Assembly: GCF_019430945.1 (NCBI RefSeq)
Contig: NZ_JAHYCB010000002.1
Location: 124,001 to 188,000 of the forward strand
Direction: 5' to 3'
From: Neorhizobium populisoli
GTDB taxonomy: Bacteria > Pseudomonadota > Alphaproteobacteria > Rhizobiales > Rhizobiaceae
Length of the DNA: 64,000 nt
Part shown: piece by piece, positions 20,443 to 29,028 of the stretch
How positions within the stretch are numbered: the first letter of the stretch is position 1
Layout of the letters: every line of letters starts with the position of its first letter
Translations under genes and position numbers: made by a program
The notes under the pieces: model-generated
Told to the model about the DNA's origin: nothing
Databases searched by the model: none
What the model saw: only the letters and a program-made list of their open reading frames with translations

Positions 20443-23400
20443 TCAGTTCGCAAGCACCCGCGGCGAGGGGAAGGTGATTTCCACCAGCGTGCCTTCATTC
20501 GGCGCCGAGGTGATCGCGAAGGCGGCGCGGTTCGCATCCACCATCGCCTTGGTCAGCGGCAGGCCGAGACCGGTGCCGTCGCCCCGCTTGCGCGAACCGC
20601 CGGCCACCTGCCGGAATGGCTTCATGGCAAGTTCCAGCTCGGAACGGGTCATGCCGATGCCGGTGTCGCGGATGCGCAGAACCACGCTGCCATTCGCCTC
20701 ATAGGCGGTAGAAACGACGATCTGGCCGCCGGACGGCGTGAACCGGATGGCATTCGACAGGATGTTCAGCACGATCTGCTTGATCGAACGAAGGTCGGCG
20801 ACCACCTGCGGCACGGAATGCGACAGCGCGGTGCGGATGATCACCCGCTGGCCGTTTGCCTGCGGCTGCACCAGCGAAACCGCTTCCGACACCGTCTCGT
20901 TCAGGCCGACCGCGATGAAATCCAGTTCCAGTTCGCCCGCCTCGATCTTCGATATGTCGAGGAGGTCGTTGACGATGTCGAGCACATGGCGGCCGGAGCG
21001 GCCGATATCATTGGCATATTCCACGTAACGCGGATGGCCGATCGGTCCGAAACGCTCGGTCGCCATCATATCGGCAAAGCCGATGATCGCGTTGAGCGGC
21101 GTGCGGATTTCATGGCTGACATGCGCCAGGAATTCGCTCTTGTGGGCGTTTGCCGTCTCGGCGGCGCGCTTGGCAGTGCGCAGCTCGTCCTCGGTCCGTT
21201 TCCATTGGGTGATATCGCGGATCACGGCGCAATAGCCGTTGGAAGAGGTAAGCTTGCCGATCGTCATGAACAGCGGCAGGAAACCGCCGGATGCCTCGCG
21301 GCCGATGACTTCGCGCCCGTCATTCAGCACGCTCGCGACGCCATGGCCGGAAAGGCCGCTCAGGTAATCCAGGATCGCCCTCTGGCTCTCATGCGCAAAC
21401 AGGGTCACGAAGGGCTGACCGCTGACTTCTTCGTTGTCGTAGTTGAACAGCGCGCTGGCGGCCCGGTTGACCGAACGGATTTCGCCGTCGGCGCCAAGGA
21501 TGACGACACCATCGGTCGCGGTTTCCAGAATGGCGCGCAATTCCTCGACTTCCACCTGCAGCTTGGCGAGCTGATCGGCCGGACGCACGACGCGCAGCGG
21601 CACGACTTCGGCGATAGTCTCCGCTTCGCTCGCCGGCTGGCTTTCGGCGGCAACCGGCATCAAAGCCAGCATCAGCGCAGTCATATCGCCCCAGCGGACG
21701 GATTGCAGACGCGCGGTGACGGGTACGATGGCATCGTCGGCACGCACAACGACCATGCCACCGGCTTCCGCCGTCTTGCCTTCCAGATCCTGGCGCTGCA
21801 GCAAGGCATCGAGCCCGCCGACCTCGGCAAGATCGTCGAGAGAGGTATAACCGGTCAGGCGCAGGAATTCCGGATTGCCGTGGATCAGCGTATCGCCGGC
21901 ATGAACCAGCAGGGCCACCGGCATCTGGTCGATGATCTCTGCCGAAAGCCCGATCCGCTCACGTACGGGGATCATCTGGCTCAGGAGTTCGCGGTCGGAA
22001 AGCTCCGGATGCGGGTCGTCCGAACGGGCGGCGACCGGCGGCACATCGCCTGGCTGAGCGGCAGCGATCTTCGCCAGTTCCTCGGGCTCCGTCGGTGCCT
22101 CGAATGCTTCATTGGCATTTTCGGCAAAGGCCTCGGCCTCTTCCTCGGAAATTGCCGGGGTCTCATCGAGCGAAGCCGTTTCCGAAGCATCCTGATCCGC
22201 TTCCGCCGCTTCGTCGGAGACCGGATCGGCTTCCGTGAAAGAGGCGGTTTCGCGCTCTTCATTCAGCAGGACATGCGGATCTTTGGCCGGATCGATCTCG
22301 ACAGGCGTGGCGGCATTCGCCAAAGGCGCTTCCGGAGCAGCCGCAGTTTCGGTTTCCGGAGCTGCCGGCTTGTTTTCTTCGTTGCGACGCCCAACGAAAT
22401 TGTCGAGCTGACGGGCGATTTCCTTGAAGGCGGCCTGCTCGTTGGGCGAGAGGCCGTCACGGCGCGTGGTGCGGCGCTCTTCGAGCTGGATCACCTTGTC
22501 GGAATGGCGGTGGCCGGGGTTTTCGATGATCCGCAGTGCCGGGCGCTCGCCTGCCGGCCAGTCCAACAGCGACGGAACCTGACGGCCGGACATCGGCTGA
22601 TCTGTCTCGGTCGGCTCGGAGGCTTCACCTTCTTCCGACGTTGCGATCACATCCGACAATTCTGCGGCAGGTGCCTCGGTCGGAGTTTCATTGACGGCCT
22701 CTTCACTCGGCTGCAGCGTTTCGGAAACCAAACCGTCATCGTTCGACGGCTCCGTAATCTCATCGGCGGCAGGGTGGTGATCAGGCGTTTCCGAAACTTC
22801 GGCTGCTTCCTCGGAAACAGGTTCCGGATCCACAGCCACTTCCATCACCTGCGATGCAAGTTCCGGAGTGTCGGAAACGGCTTCGTCCGTCGACATCTCT
22901 TCCGGCCGTTCCGAAGGCGCAAAGCTCACCTGTTCGGCGGGCATGTCCGTCCCTACCTCTGCAGTTTGCTGCACCTTGTCCTCAAGGATGGAAGGTACAA
23001 GCGCCAGGCCGGTCGCAGTCGGATCTTCCGCCGCATCGCCGATACGCACGATGCCGAAGCCGCGGAAGCCGTCGAATTCACGGGTGCGGGTATAGGTCGG
23101 CAATGCGGCGAGGTCGACGGGCACGACAAGCGACGTTCCTTCGACCGGCCACCAGATGGTCTTGCCCGACCAGGTATCCCGCTTGTTCAGAAGCTCGATG
23201 ATCTTGCCTTCGGGATCGAGATTGAAGAGGGCGGCGAGATCGGAAAAAGCCATGCCGTTGATATCGGCAGCATGCGGGCCGACGGCATCGGCAAATTCGC
23301 TGGAGACTTCGCTGAAGCGACCTTCCGCATCGATCTTCCAGACGAAACGCGTGGCGCGGCCATCGCGGCGGAAGGCGAAAGCCGGAACTTCCGGTTCTGC

Positions 23401-24537
23401 TTCGACCGTCTCGACAACCGGCGCCGATTGTTCGACTGCTTGTTCGGCGATCGCCTCGGCAGGCTGTTCGGTCCCGGCAACGATATCGATAGTATCTTCC
23501 GCGGGGATATTTGCCGGCTCCTTGGCCTCAGCATCTGCCGGCGCGTCATCCGTTGCTGCTTCAACAAGTGCTGCCGGTTGTTCCGTAACCTGAGCCGGCA
23601 CATCGGCGGTTTCGAGAGAGATTTCCTCGTTGGCCTCTTCAGTCTCTTCGATCTCGGAAACGGCGGTGATGACATCCGCAAAATTGTCGGACGGTACAGC
23701 CTCGGCGGTAAACTCTTCGCTCGGTGCCGGTTCAGTCGTGGCCTCTTCAGGCTCGGTCGCGGCAATGTCTTCTACGGCTCCAGGGACGGGCTCTTCCGAA
23801 GCCATCTCATCCACAACAACCGGAGCCGTTGCAGCGTCGCGCGGCTCAAGACTGGCTTCCTGTGCCGGACGCCCGCCTACGGCCTCGACCGTGAAGAGCA
23901 GGTGCAGGGCCGGATCGTCGGAAAGCTTGCCGATCGCCGCCGGCAGATAGCCTTTCGAGGTGGCAATGGGGCGCTTCACGAGCCGGCTCGGGTCAGCGCC
24001 GGCCATGGTCGTCATCATCTCGGCCGTCTGTTTCGTGACGCCGAGCGCCGCGAAATCGGCGGAGGCGGCCAGTACGTCGCCATTCTCGTCGATGACCGCC
24101 ATATGCGTATCCGGGTCGTCGAACCCTTCGATCATCCGGGCGGCACAGGCCGCAGGCGACAGCCGGCCCTTTTCGACCGGCGCGCTGAACAATACGGCGG
24201 TCTCGCCCTGAACCTTGATGAGTTCACAAACCGCCTGCACCGGAATGCGCTGGAAACCGGACGCAATGCGCATGGTGAAATTGCGGATATCGCCGATGGA
24301 ACCGAGCTGGCGCGCCGCCGCCTCGGTCTGACGGAAGGCGATATCGATGCGGTTCGGGCCCTGGTCGAGGAAGTCGTAGATCGACGCGAAGCCGAAAAGA
24401 TCGGCACCGCGGCCGTTTGCCCAGAGCGGGCTCTTCATATCCGGCGAAAACAGCACGATCGCTTCGCCAGCCGCGAAGCGTTCTCGCACACGCTCGTGCA
24501 CGGCTATATCGATGAACGGATACTGGACTGCGGACAT
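20443..24537 (-). CDS. large multi-PAS histidine kinase, PdhS/DivJ/PleC type
   Basis: A 1364-residue kinase without obvious membrane segments. The N-terminal about 250 residues look like degenerate PAS sensing modules. Two long acidic Ala/Glu/Pro-rich, probably disordered, stretches flank another PAS-like module near 395-500. A PAS domain at about 1000-1110 precedes HisKA (SHEIRTPLNAII, His1142) and an intact HATPase (N-box NILSNAIRFTP, DTGIGM, GTGLGLPL). The sequence after the phospho-His (GFADMMATERFGPIG...YANDI) is the DivK-contact type seen in PdhS, DivJ and PleC cell-cycle kinases. Which orthologue it is I cannot say. No response regulator is adjacent. Confidence 0.85.
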   Translation of the reverse strand: MSAVQYPFIDIAVHERVRERFAAGEAIVLFSPDMKSPLWANGRGADLFGFASIYDFLDQGPNRIDIAFRQTEAAARQLGSIGDIRNFTMRIASGFQRIPVQAVCELIKVQGETAVLFSAPVEKGRLSPAACAARMIEGFDDPDTHMAVIDENGDVLAASADFAALGVTKQTAEMMTTMAGADPSRLVKRPIATSKGYLPAAIGKLSDDPALHLLFTVEAVGGRPAQEASLEPRDAATAPVVVDEMASEEPVPGAVEDIAATEPEEATTEPAPSEEFTAEAVPSDNFADVITAVSEIEETEEANEEISLETADVPAQVTEQPAALVEAATDDAPADAEAKEPANIPAEDTIDIVAGTEQPAEAIAEQAVEQSAPVVETVEAEPEVPAFAFRRDGRATRFVWKIDAEGRFSEVSSEFADAVGPHAADINGMAFSDLAALFNLDPEGKIIELLNKRDTWSGKTIWWPVEGTSLVVPVDLAALPTYTRTREFDGFRGFGIVRIGDAAEDPTATGLALVPSILEDKVQQTAEVGTDMPAEQVSFAPSERPEEMSTDEAVSDTPELASQVMEVAVDPEPVSEEAAEVSETPDHHPAADEITEPSNDDGLVSETLQPSEEAVNETPTEAPAAELSDVIATSEEGEASEPTETDQPMSGRQVPSLLDWPAGERPALRIIENPGHRHSDKVIQLEERRTTRRDGLSPNEQAAFKEIARQLDNFVGRRNEENKPAAPETETAAAPEAPLANAATPVEIDPAKDPHVLLNEERETASFTEADPVSDEAAEADQDASETASLDETPAISEEEAEAFAENANEAFEAPTEPEELAKIAAAQPGDVPPVAARSDDPHPELSDRELLSQMIPVRERIGLSAEIIDQMPVALLVHAGDTLIHGNPEFLRLTGYTSLDDLAEVGGLDALLQRQDLEGKTAEAGGMVVVRADDAIVPVTARLQSVRWGDMTALMLALMPVAAESQPASEAETIAEVVPLRVVRPADQLAKLQVEVEELRAILETATDGVVILGADGEIRSVNRAASALFNYDNEEVSGQPFVTLFAHESQRAILDYLSGLSGHGVASVLNDGREVIGREASGGFLPLFMTIGKLTSSNGYCAVIRDITQWKRTEDELRTAKRAAETANAHKSEFLAHVSHEIRTPLNAIIGFADMMATERFGPIGHPRYVEYANDIGRSGRHVLDIVNDLLDISKIEAGELELDFIAVGLNETVSEAVSLVQPQANGQRVIIRTALSHSVPQVVADLRSIKQIVLNILSNAIRFTPSGGQIVVSTAYEANGSVVLRIRDTGIGMTRSELELAMKPFRQVAGGSRKRGDGTGLGLPLTKAMVDANRAAFAITSAPNEGTLVEITFPSPRVLAN

Positions 24538-24670
24538 AGGCGAAACCTACAGGACGTTTGGAACCGGATTTCTTGGTATTTAACGGATTGTTAATAACCT
24601 TCCGCTGGTCTTGGGTCGAGAGTGGCGCTTCGCAAACCAAGGATAGGGTTAATTCGGGAAAGAATTTTTG

Positions 24671-24716
24671 TGCAGCGCACAATCATGTTGCAATGCACAA
24701 CGACATCGTCTATATA
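24671..24716 (+). promoter_or_regulatory. phasin promoter with two PhaR-like boxes
   Basis: Two exact copies of the pattern TGC-N3-GCA-CAA, TGCAGCGCACAA (24671-24682) and TGCAATGCACAA (24689-24700), 18 bases apart. The second overlaps a likely -35 (TTGCAA, 24688-24693) that sits 17 bases before a -10 (TATATA, from 24711). PhaR, the PHB-responsive repressor of phasin genes, is known to bind TGC...GCA palindromes in this group. The arrangement predicts direct occlusion of RNA polymerase. Confidence 0.7.
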
Positions 24717-24771
24717 AGAGGCATGAGATCTTCGGTGCTGCCGAAGAAAACGCCAACGAGGACCAATAGCG

Positions 24772-25215
24772 ATGGCATACACCAACGACGTATTTTCTTT
24801 CTCCGCTTTCGACCCGTCGAAGTTCACTGAAAGCTTCCGCGACTTCGCTGAAAAGGGCGCCACCCAGTCCCGCGAAGCCTATGCTAAGATGAAAACCGCT
24901 ACTGAGGAAGCCACCAAGACCGTGGAATCCACAATGCAGTCTGCTCAGGCTGGTTCCGTCGAACTGGGCCTCAAGGCGATCGACGCACTGCGCACCAATG
25001 CCGACGCTTCGCTTTCCCACATGGAAGCCCTGCTGGGTGTGAAGTCCGTTTCGGAACTTTTCGAACTGCAGACTTCTTTCTTCCGCAAGCAGGCTGAACT
25101 CACCGTCGAGCAGGCCAAGTCCATGCAGGACACTGCTCGCAAGATCGTCGAAGACGTTGCCAAGCCGGGCAAGGACGCTGCCGAAAAGGCAATGTCGACC
25201 TTCAAGGCCGCTTGA
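24772..25215 (+). CDS. phaP: phasin (PHB granule-associated protein)
   Basis: A 147-residue, almost wholly helical phasin_2 family protein that coats polyhydroxybutyrate granules. Typical features are the aromatic N-terminus (FSFSAFDPSKFTESF), Ala/Lys/Glu-rich amphipathic helices, the stretch VSELFELQTSFFRKQAE, and no cysteine. ATG follows GAGGA. A strong promoter with paired PhaR-like boxes precedes it and a strong terminator follows, so it is a single-gene unit, probably highly expressed when PHB accumulates. Confidence 0.93.
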   Translation: MAYTNDVFSFSAFDPSKFTESFRDFAEKGATQSREAYAKMKTATEEATKTVESTMQSAQAGSVELGLKAIDALRTNADASLSHMEALLGVKSVSELFELQTSFFRKQAELTVEQAKSMQDTARKIVEDVAKPGKDAAEKAMSTFKAA

Positions 25216-25231
25216 TCTGCTGCATGATTTG

Positions 25232-25270
25232 AGAAGAGGCTGGAGCTGAAGTTCCGGCCTCTTCTATTTG
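25232..25270 (+). terminator. intrinsic terminator after phasin gene
   Basis: AGAAGAGGCTGGA (25232-25244) pairs with TCCGGCCTCTTCT (25253-25265), a 13-bp stem with one T-G pair and an 8-base loop, followed by ATTT. Confidence 0.8.
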
Positions 25271-25339
25271 CACGAAGGGGCTTGCCAAAACGGTTCGATG
25301 GCCGTATGTGACGCCTCAACGACGCCTGCGGGCGTTTGT

Positions 25340-25416
25340 GCGGTTGTAGCTCAGTTGGTTAGAGCGCAGGTTTGTGGCACCTGAGGTCGGAGGTTCGAGA
25401 CCCCCCAACCGTACCA
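25340..25416 (+). tRNA. tRNA-His (GTG)
   Basis: A complete 77-base cloverleaf with encoded CCA. Anticodon loop TTGTGGC gives GTG; anticodon stem CAGGT/ACCTG. The acceptor stem GCGGTTG pairs with CAACCGT with a G1-U72 wobble. The discriminator base is A73 and no G-1 is evident, the altered tRNA-His identity known in a large alphaproteobacterial clade. The T stem has an A51-C63 mismatch. Confidence 0.95.
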
Positions 25417-25505
25417 TTCTATCCTATAAGCATTCTTCCTTCCCTATCTGCTTAACTCCTGTCATTTTCGCAGCGCCATCGTTCGACCCGAAATCGAACA
25501 CATTT

Positions 25506-25517
25506 TTGTGCGCTGCA
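25506..25517 (-). promoter_or_regulatory. third PhaR-like box
   Basis: TTGTGCGCTGCA, the exact reverse complement of the first phasin-promoter box (TGCAGCGCACAA). A TATAAA follows within a few bases on the plus strand. It lies about 140 bases before the small XRE gene and may control it. Other parts of 25417-25657 show no open frame. Confidence 0.45.
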
Positions 25518-25657
25518 CTATAAACCCTTGTCAGGATCGTAAGCATGCCTATGTTTGCGCCAGCAGGTGCCTAATTTTTTAGACTCTTGCGTCTTGGGCG
25601 CTTGCCCCCTTCACCTGCCAGATAGTCCGGCAGGCGTTTCCAGAAGGAGTCATGTAG

Positions 25658-25903
25658 ATGACAATTTCCATGAATGATTTCGCATCCGCGAATGGAGCAA
25701 AACTTTCTCCGCAGCCTATTGCCGCCGCAGTTTCGGAGGCTCGCCGCGCAGTCGGTTACAGTGTCGAAGATCTCGCCGTCACGACCGGTCTCATCAACGA
25801 TGAGATCTTGCGCATCGAAAACGGCACCGATGCCGACCCGGCCAAGCTGAAGCGTATCGCCTCGGCTCTCAAGGTTCCGGTTTCAAAGTTCCTGACGTCT
25901 TAA
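25658..25903 (+). CDS. small XRE-family DNA-binding protein
   Basis: An 81-residue protein that is little more than a helix-turn-helix: ARRAVGYSVEDLAVTTGLINDEILRIENG, then AKLKRIASALKVPVSKFL, the classic Cro/C1-type ending. ATG follows AAGGAG at about 8 bases. It has its own promoter region with a PhaR-like box and a hairpin after it. Targets are unknown. It may be a secondary regulator connected with carbon storage, but that rests only on the shared box. Confidence 0.75.
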   Translation: MTISMNDFASANGAKLSPQPIAAAVSEARRAVGYSVEDLAVTTGLINDEILRIENGTDADPAKLKRIASALKVPVSKFLTS

Positions 25904-25913
25904 AGCAGGATAT

Positions 25914-25939
25914 ATGCCGGCCGCATCGGCGGCCGGCAT
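25914..25939 (+). terminator. hairpin after XRE gene
   Basis: ATGCCGGCCGC, loop ATCG, GCGGCCGGCAT: a perfect 11-bp stem 10 bases after the stop. A T run is lacking directly downstream, so termination efficiency is uncertain. Confidence 0.55.
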
Positions 25940-26012
25940 TCGGCCACGCTATCCTGGCGAAGGCTTTTTTCTTTCCCATTCCCCATTGCTGCCTGTCCGT
26001 ATCGCCTGACTA

Positions 26013-26912
26013 TCAGGGCGACCCCGTGCGTCGCATGAAAACATCGCCTTCGGTTTCGACCAGTTCCTTCAGGAACTCGACGACGGCCCGCAGGCGCATG
26101 AGATCGCGTGTCGTTTCGTGATAGGTCGTCCAGTAGGAACGGCGGATCGAAATCTCGGGCAGTACAGGGGTGAGCTCGGGATATTGGCGTGCGACATAAT
26201 CGTGCAGGATGCCGATGCCGGCGCCGGAGCGCACCGCTTCCGTCTGGCCGATTGCGCTCGATATCTCGAAACTGGCGTCCCAGTCGCGCATCACCTCGCC
26301 CGTGAAGTTGAGGGAAGGGGAGAAGATCAGGTCTTCCACATAACCGATGCGCGGATGGCCCTTAAGCTCATCGACGGTCTTCGGCACGCCTGCCTGCTCC
26401 AGATAGGCTTTCGAGGCATAAAGCCCGAGCGTATAATCCGTGAGCTTTGATGAAATCAGCCGCCCTTGTTCCGGCCGCTCGATGGTAATGGCGATATCCG
26501 CCTCGCGCTGCGATAACGAGAACGACCGTGGTACCGGCACCAACTGCAGCTTCAATTCCGGATGCCGGCGCGTCAGCTGACCGAGCCGCGAGGCGAGGAA
26601 CGATACCCCGAAACCGTCCGGCGCGCCGATCCGCACCGTGCCGGCAATCGCCGTATCGATGCGGCCGGTGCTTGCCTGCGCCGCCAGCATTTCCGTTTCC
26701 ATCCGCTCGGCGGCGCGAAAGAAGACTTCGCCCTCGGCCGTCAGCTCGCAGCCATTGGTGCGGCGGATAAGAAGCCGGGTGCGCAGATCCTCCTCCAGCG
26801 CCGTGACCCGCCGGCCGAGCGTCGCGTGGTTGATCCCCAGCCGGCGCGAGGCTGCAAGGATCTGGCCGGAGCGCGCCACCGCCAGGAACATACGGACGTC
26901 ATCCCAGTTCAT
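26013..26912 (-). CDS. LysR-family regulator near mmsA
   Basis: A 299-residue LysR regulator. The helix-turn-helix (SGQILAASRRLGINHATLGRRVTALEE) is at residues about 15-45, and the effector domain is complete. The ATG follows GAGGG, 6 bases after the stop of the monooxygenase gene, so the two are co-transcribed and divergent from mmsA. It probably regulates mmsA and its own operon in response to a valine, inositol or propionate catabolite; that is inference from position. Confidence 0.85.
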   Translation of the reverse strand: MNWDDVRMFLAVARSGQILAASRRLGINHATLGRRVTALEEDLRTRLLIRRTNGCELTAEGEVFFRAAERMETEMLAAQASTGRIDTAIAGTVRIGAPDGFGVSFLASRLGQLTRRHPELKLQLVPVPRSFSLSQREADIAITIERPEQGRLISSKLTDYTLGLYASKAYLEQAGVPKTVDELKGHPRIGYVEDLIFSPSLNFTGEVMRDWDASFEISSAIGQTEAVRSGAGIGILHDYVARQYPELTPVLPEISIRRSYWTTYHETTRDLMRLRAVVEFLKELVETEGDVFMRRTGSP

Positions 26913-26918
26913 GATCCC

Positions 26919-27227
26919 TCACTTCGCCCCCATCATGATGGGATCGACATCGATCAGCCTCAGCGACCGCACCATATCTGCCGTCTCCCGCATGTATTTG
27001 AGGAAATGCGGCATTCCCAAATGGGCATCATAGGCCTCCCGGCCGGCATAGACTTCCAGAATTCGGATCAATTCCGGCTGCGCTTTTTCCGAGACCGCAT
27101 GCAGCATCAGCACGCCGGGCTCCAATGCGATCGACGCTTCTATTTCTTCGGACAGCAGTGCCCGGTAGGCGTCCAGCCGGGCAGGATCGATTTCAAGCTC
27201 CGCAATCCTGACGATCTTTTCCGACAC
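26919..27227 (-). CDS. antibiotic biosynthesis monooxygenase-fold (quinol monooxygenase-like) protein
   Basis: A 102-residue ABM-fold protein, a dimeric ferredoxin-like barrel. The family pattern is visible: VRIAELEIDPARLDAYRALLSEEIEASIALEPGV followed by VLEVYAGREAYDAHLGMPHFLKY, with the conserved His near residue 77. It starts at GTG, with only a weak binding site. First gene of a two-gene unit with the LysR regulator, divergent from mmsA. The substrate is unknown; these small proteins oxidise quinol-like compounds or simply bind them. Confidence 0.75.
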   Translation of the reverse strand: MSEKIVRIAELEIDPARLDAYRALLSEEIEASIALEPGVLMLHAVSEKAQPELIRILEVYAGREAYDAHLGMPHFLKYMRETADMVRSLRLIDVDPIMMGAK

Positions 27228-27251
27228 GATCTTGCCAACCTTGCTTCAATT

Positions 27252-27294
27252 TTTGCACAACGGATACTTATTTCATTCCATTGCGCTGTGCAAA
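27252..27294. promoter_or_regulatory. inverted repeat in the mmsA divergent region
   Basis: TTTGCACA (27252-27259) and TGTGCAAA (27287-27294) are perfect inverted half-sites with centres 35 bases apart, between the mmsA start and the divergent GTG start. Spacing over more than three helical turns would suit a tetrameric LysR protein looping the DNA. Confidence 0.45.
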
Positions 27295-27340
27295 TTGAGG
27301 AGTACACTCCCGCCATCTATAAAAACGGAGGAGCATACCC

Positions 27341-28837
27341 ATGCGCGAGATCGGGCATTTCATCGGCGGCAAGCACGTTGCCGGCACCAGCGGCCGTACG
27401 GCCGACGTCTTCAATCCCGCCACTGGCGAAGTCCAGGCGAAGGTGGCGCTGGCGAGCGTTTCCGAAATCCGCGCCGCGGTGGAAAACGCCAAGGAAGCGC
27501 AGCCGAAATGGGCCGCCACCAACCCACAGCGCCGCGCCCGTGTCTTCATGAAGTTCGTCGACCTGCTCAACCAGAACATGGACGAACTGGCCGAGATGCT
27601 GTCGAGGGAGCATGGCAAGACGGTCGAGGATTCCAAGGGCGACGTCATTCGCGGTCTCGAAGTCTGCGAATTCGTCATCGGCATCCCGCACCTGTCCAAG
27701 GGCGAGTTCACCGAGGGCGCCGGCCCGCAGATCGACATGTATTCGATGCGCCAGCCGGTCGGCATCGGCGCGGGCATCACGCCGTTCAATTTCCCGGGCA
27801 TGATCCCGATGTGGATGTTTGCGCCGGCCATCGCCTGCGGCAATGCCTTCATCCTGAAACCGTCCGAGCGCGATCCGTCCCTGCCGATCCGCCTTGCCGA
27901 ACTGATGATCGAGGCGGGCCTTCCGGCCGGCATCCTCAACGTCGTCAACGGCGACAAGGCGGCCGTCGATGCGATCCTCACCGATCCGGATATCGGCGCC
28001 GTTTCCTTCGTCGGTTCGACGCCGATTGCCCGTTATGTCTATGGTACGGCCGCGATGAACGGCAAGCGCGCCCAGTGCTTCGGCGGCGCCAAGAACCACA
28101 TGATCATTATGCCGGATGCCGATCTGGACCAGGCCGTCAACGCCCTGATGGGCGCGGGCTACGGTTCGGCCGGCGAGCGCTGCATGGCCGTTTCCGTCGC
28201 GGTGCCTGTCGGTGAGGAAACCGCCAACCGCCTGGTCGAGAAGCTGGTACCGAAGATCGAGTCGCTTCGCATCGGCCCCTATACCGACGACAAGGCCGAC
28301 ATGGGTCCAGTCGTCACCAAGGAAGCGCATGCCCGCATCAATGGCCTGATCGACCGCGGCGTCGAAGAGGGCGCAAAGCTGGTGGTCGATGGCCGCGGCT
28401 TCAAGCTGCAGGGTTATGAAAACGGCTATTTCGTCGGCGGCACGCTGTTCGACAATGTCACGCCGGATATGGACATCTACAAGCAGGAAATCTTCGGACC
28501 GGTTCTCTCCGTTGTTCGCGCCCATAACTATGAAGATGCCCTGTCACTGCCGATGAAGCATGAATACGGCAACGGCGTCGCGATCTTCACCCGCGACGGC
28601 GACGCGGCCCGTGACTTCGCAAGCCGCATCAATATCGGCATGATCGGGATCAACGTGCCGATCCCGGTTCCGCTCGCCTACCATTCCTTCGGCGGCTGGA
28701 AGGCTTCGTCTTTCGGCGACCTCAACCAGCACGGCACGGACTCGATCAAGTTCTGGACCAAGACCAAGACGATCACCGCCCGCTGGCCGTCCGGCATCAA
28801 GGACGGCGCCGAGTTCGTCATGCCTGTCATGAAGTGA
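27341..28837 (+). CDS. mmsA: CoA-acylating methylmalonate-semialdehyde dehydrogenase
   Basis: Converts methylmalonate semialdehyde (and malonate semialdehyde) with NAD and CoA to propionyl-CoA (acetyl-CoA) in valine and myo-inositol catabolism. 498 residues, typical length. The catalytic cysteine is in GSAGERCMAVS, the NAD-binding region ITPFNFPGMIPMWMFAPAI and the Lys-containing ILKPSERDPS are intact, and the last residues match MmsA. ATG follows CGGAGGAG. It is divergent from a monooxygenase/LysR pair; two hairpins follow it. Confidence 0.95.
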   Translation: MREIGHFIGGKHVAGTSGRTADVFNPATGEVQAKVALASVSEIRAAVENAKEAQPKWAATNPQRRARVFMKFVDLLNQNMDELAEMLSREHGKTVEDSKGDVIRGLEVCEFVIGIPHLSKGEFTEGAGPQIDMYSMRQPVGIGAGITPFNFPGMIPMWMFAPAIACGNAFILKPSERDPSLPIRLAELMIEAGLPAGILNVVNGDKAAVDAILTDPDIGAVSFVGSTPIARYVYGTAAMNGKRAQCFGGAKNHMIIMPDADLDQAVNALMGAGYGSAGERCMAVSVAVPVGEETANRLVEKLVPKIESLRIGPYTDDKADMGPVVTKEAHARINGLIDRGVEEGAKLVVDGRGFKLQGYENGYFVGGTLFDNVTPDMDIYKQEIFGPVLSVVRAHNYEDALSLPMKHEYGNGVAIFTRDGDAARDFASRINIGMIGINVPIPVPLAYHSFGGWKASSFGDLNQHGTDSIKFWTKTKTITARWPSGIKDGAEFVMPVMK

Positions 28838-28842
28838 TAGTG

Positions 28843-28872
28843 AAGGCGCCGGCCAACCGGCGCCTTAAATTT
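28843..28872 (+). terminator. terminator after mmsA
   Basis: AAGGCGCCGG, loop CCAA, CCGGCGCCTT, then AAATTT: a perfect 10-bp stem 5 bases after the mmsA stop. Confidence 0.75.
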
Positions 28873-28895
28873 CCCCAACGCCTTGAATTAAAAAG

Positions 28896-28930
28896 AATAG
28901 TCGGGTTTTTTCGGAAACCTGACTATTTTT
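28896..28930. terminator. second hairpin with T run
   Basis: AATAGTCGGGTTT (28896-28908) pairs with AAACCTGACTATT (28915-28927), 13 bp with one G-T pair, loop TTTCGG, followed by TTT. The A-rich 5' flank would give a T run on the other strand as well. It insulates the DUF898 gene from mmsA read-through. Confidence 0.75.
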
Positions 28931-29028
28931 GTCGTTGGACTACTTGAAAGTCGTGGAGTGCTCTAACATTTCCCCCGGGTTTTGGGTTGGCCGGCCATGG
29001 GGATGGCGGTCGTTAGGGGATTTATTTC

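Noticed and set aside
20425..24594. A 1389-codon open frame on the plus strand
   Set aside because: It is antisense to the histidine kinase over its whole length. High third-position GC removes stops in that frame; the product is His/Arg/Gly-rich without any domain pattern, while the minus strand has clear HisKA and HATPase motifs.
25340..25416. tRNA-His as an island attachment site
   Set aside because: No integrase flanks it, and no repeat of its 3' end was noticed nearby; the integrase remnant is 32 kb away.
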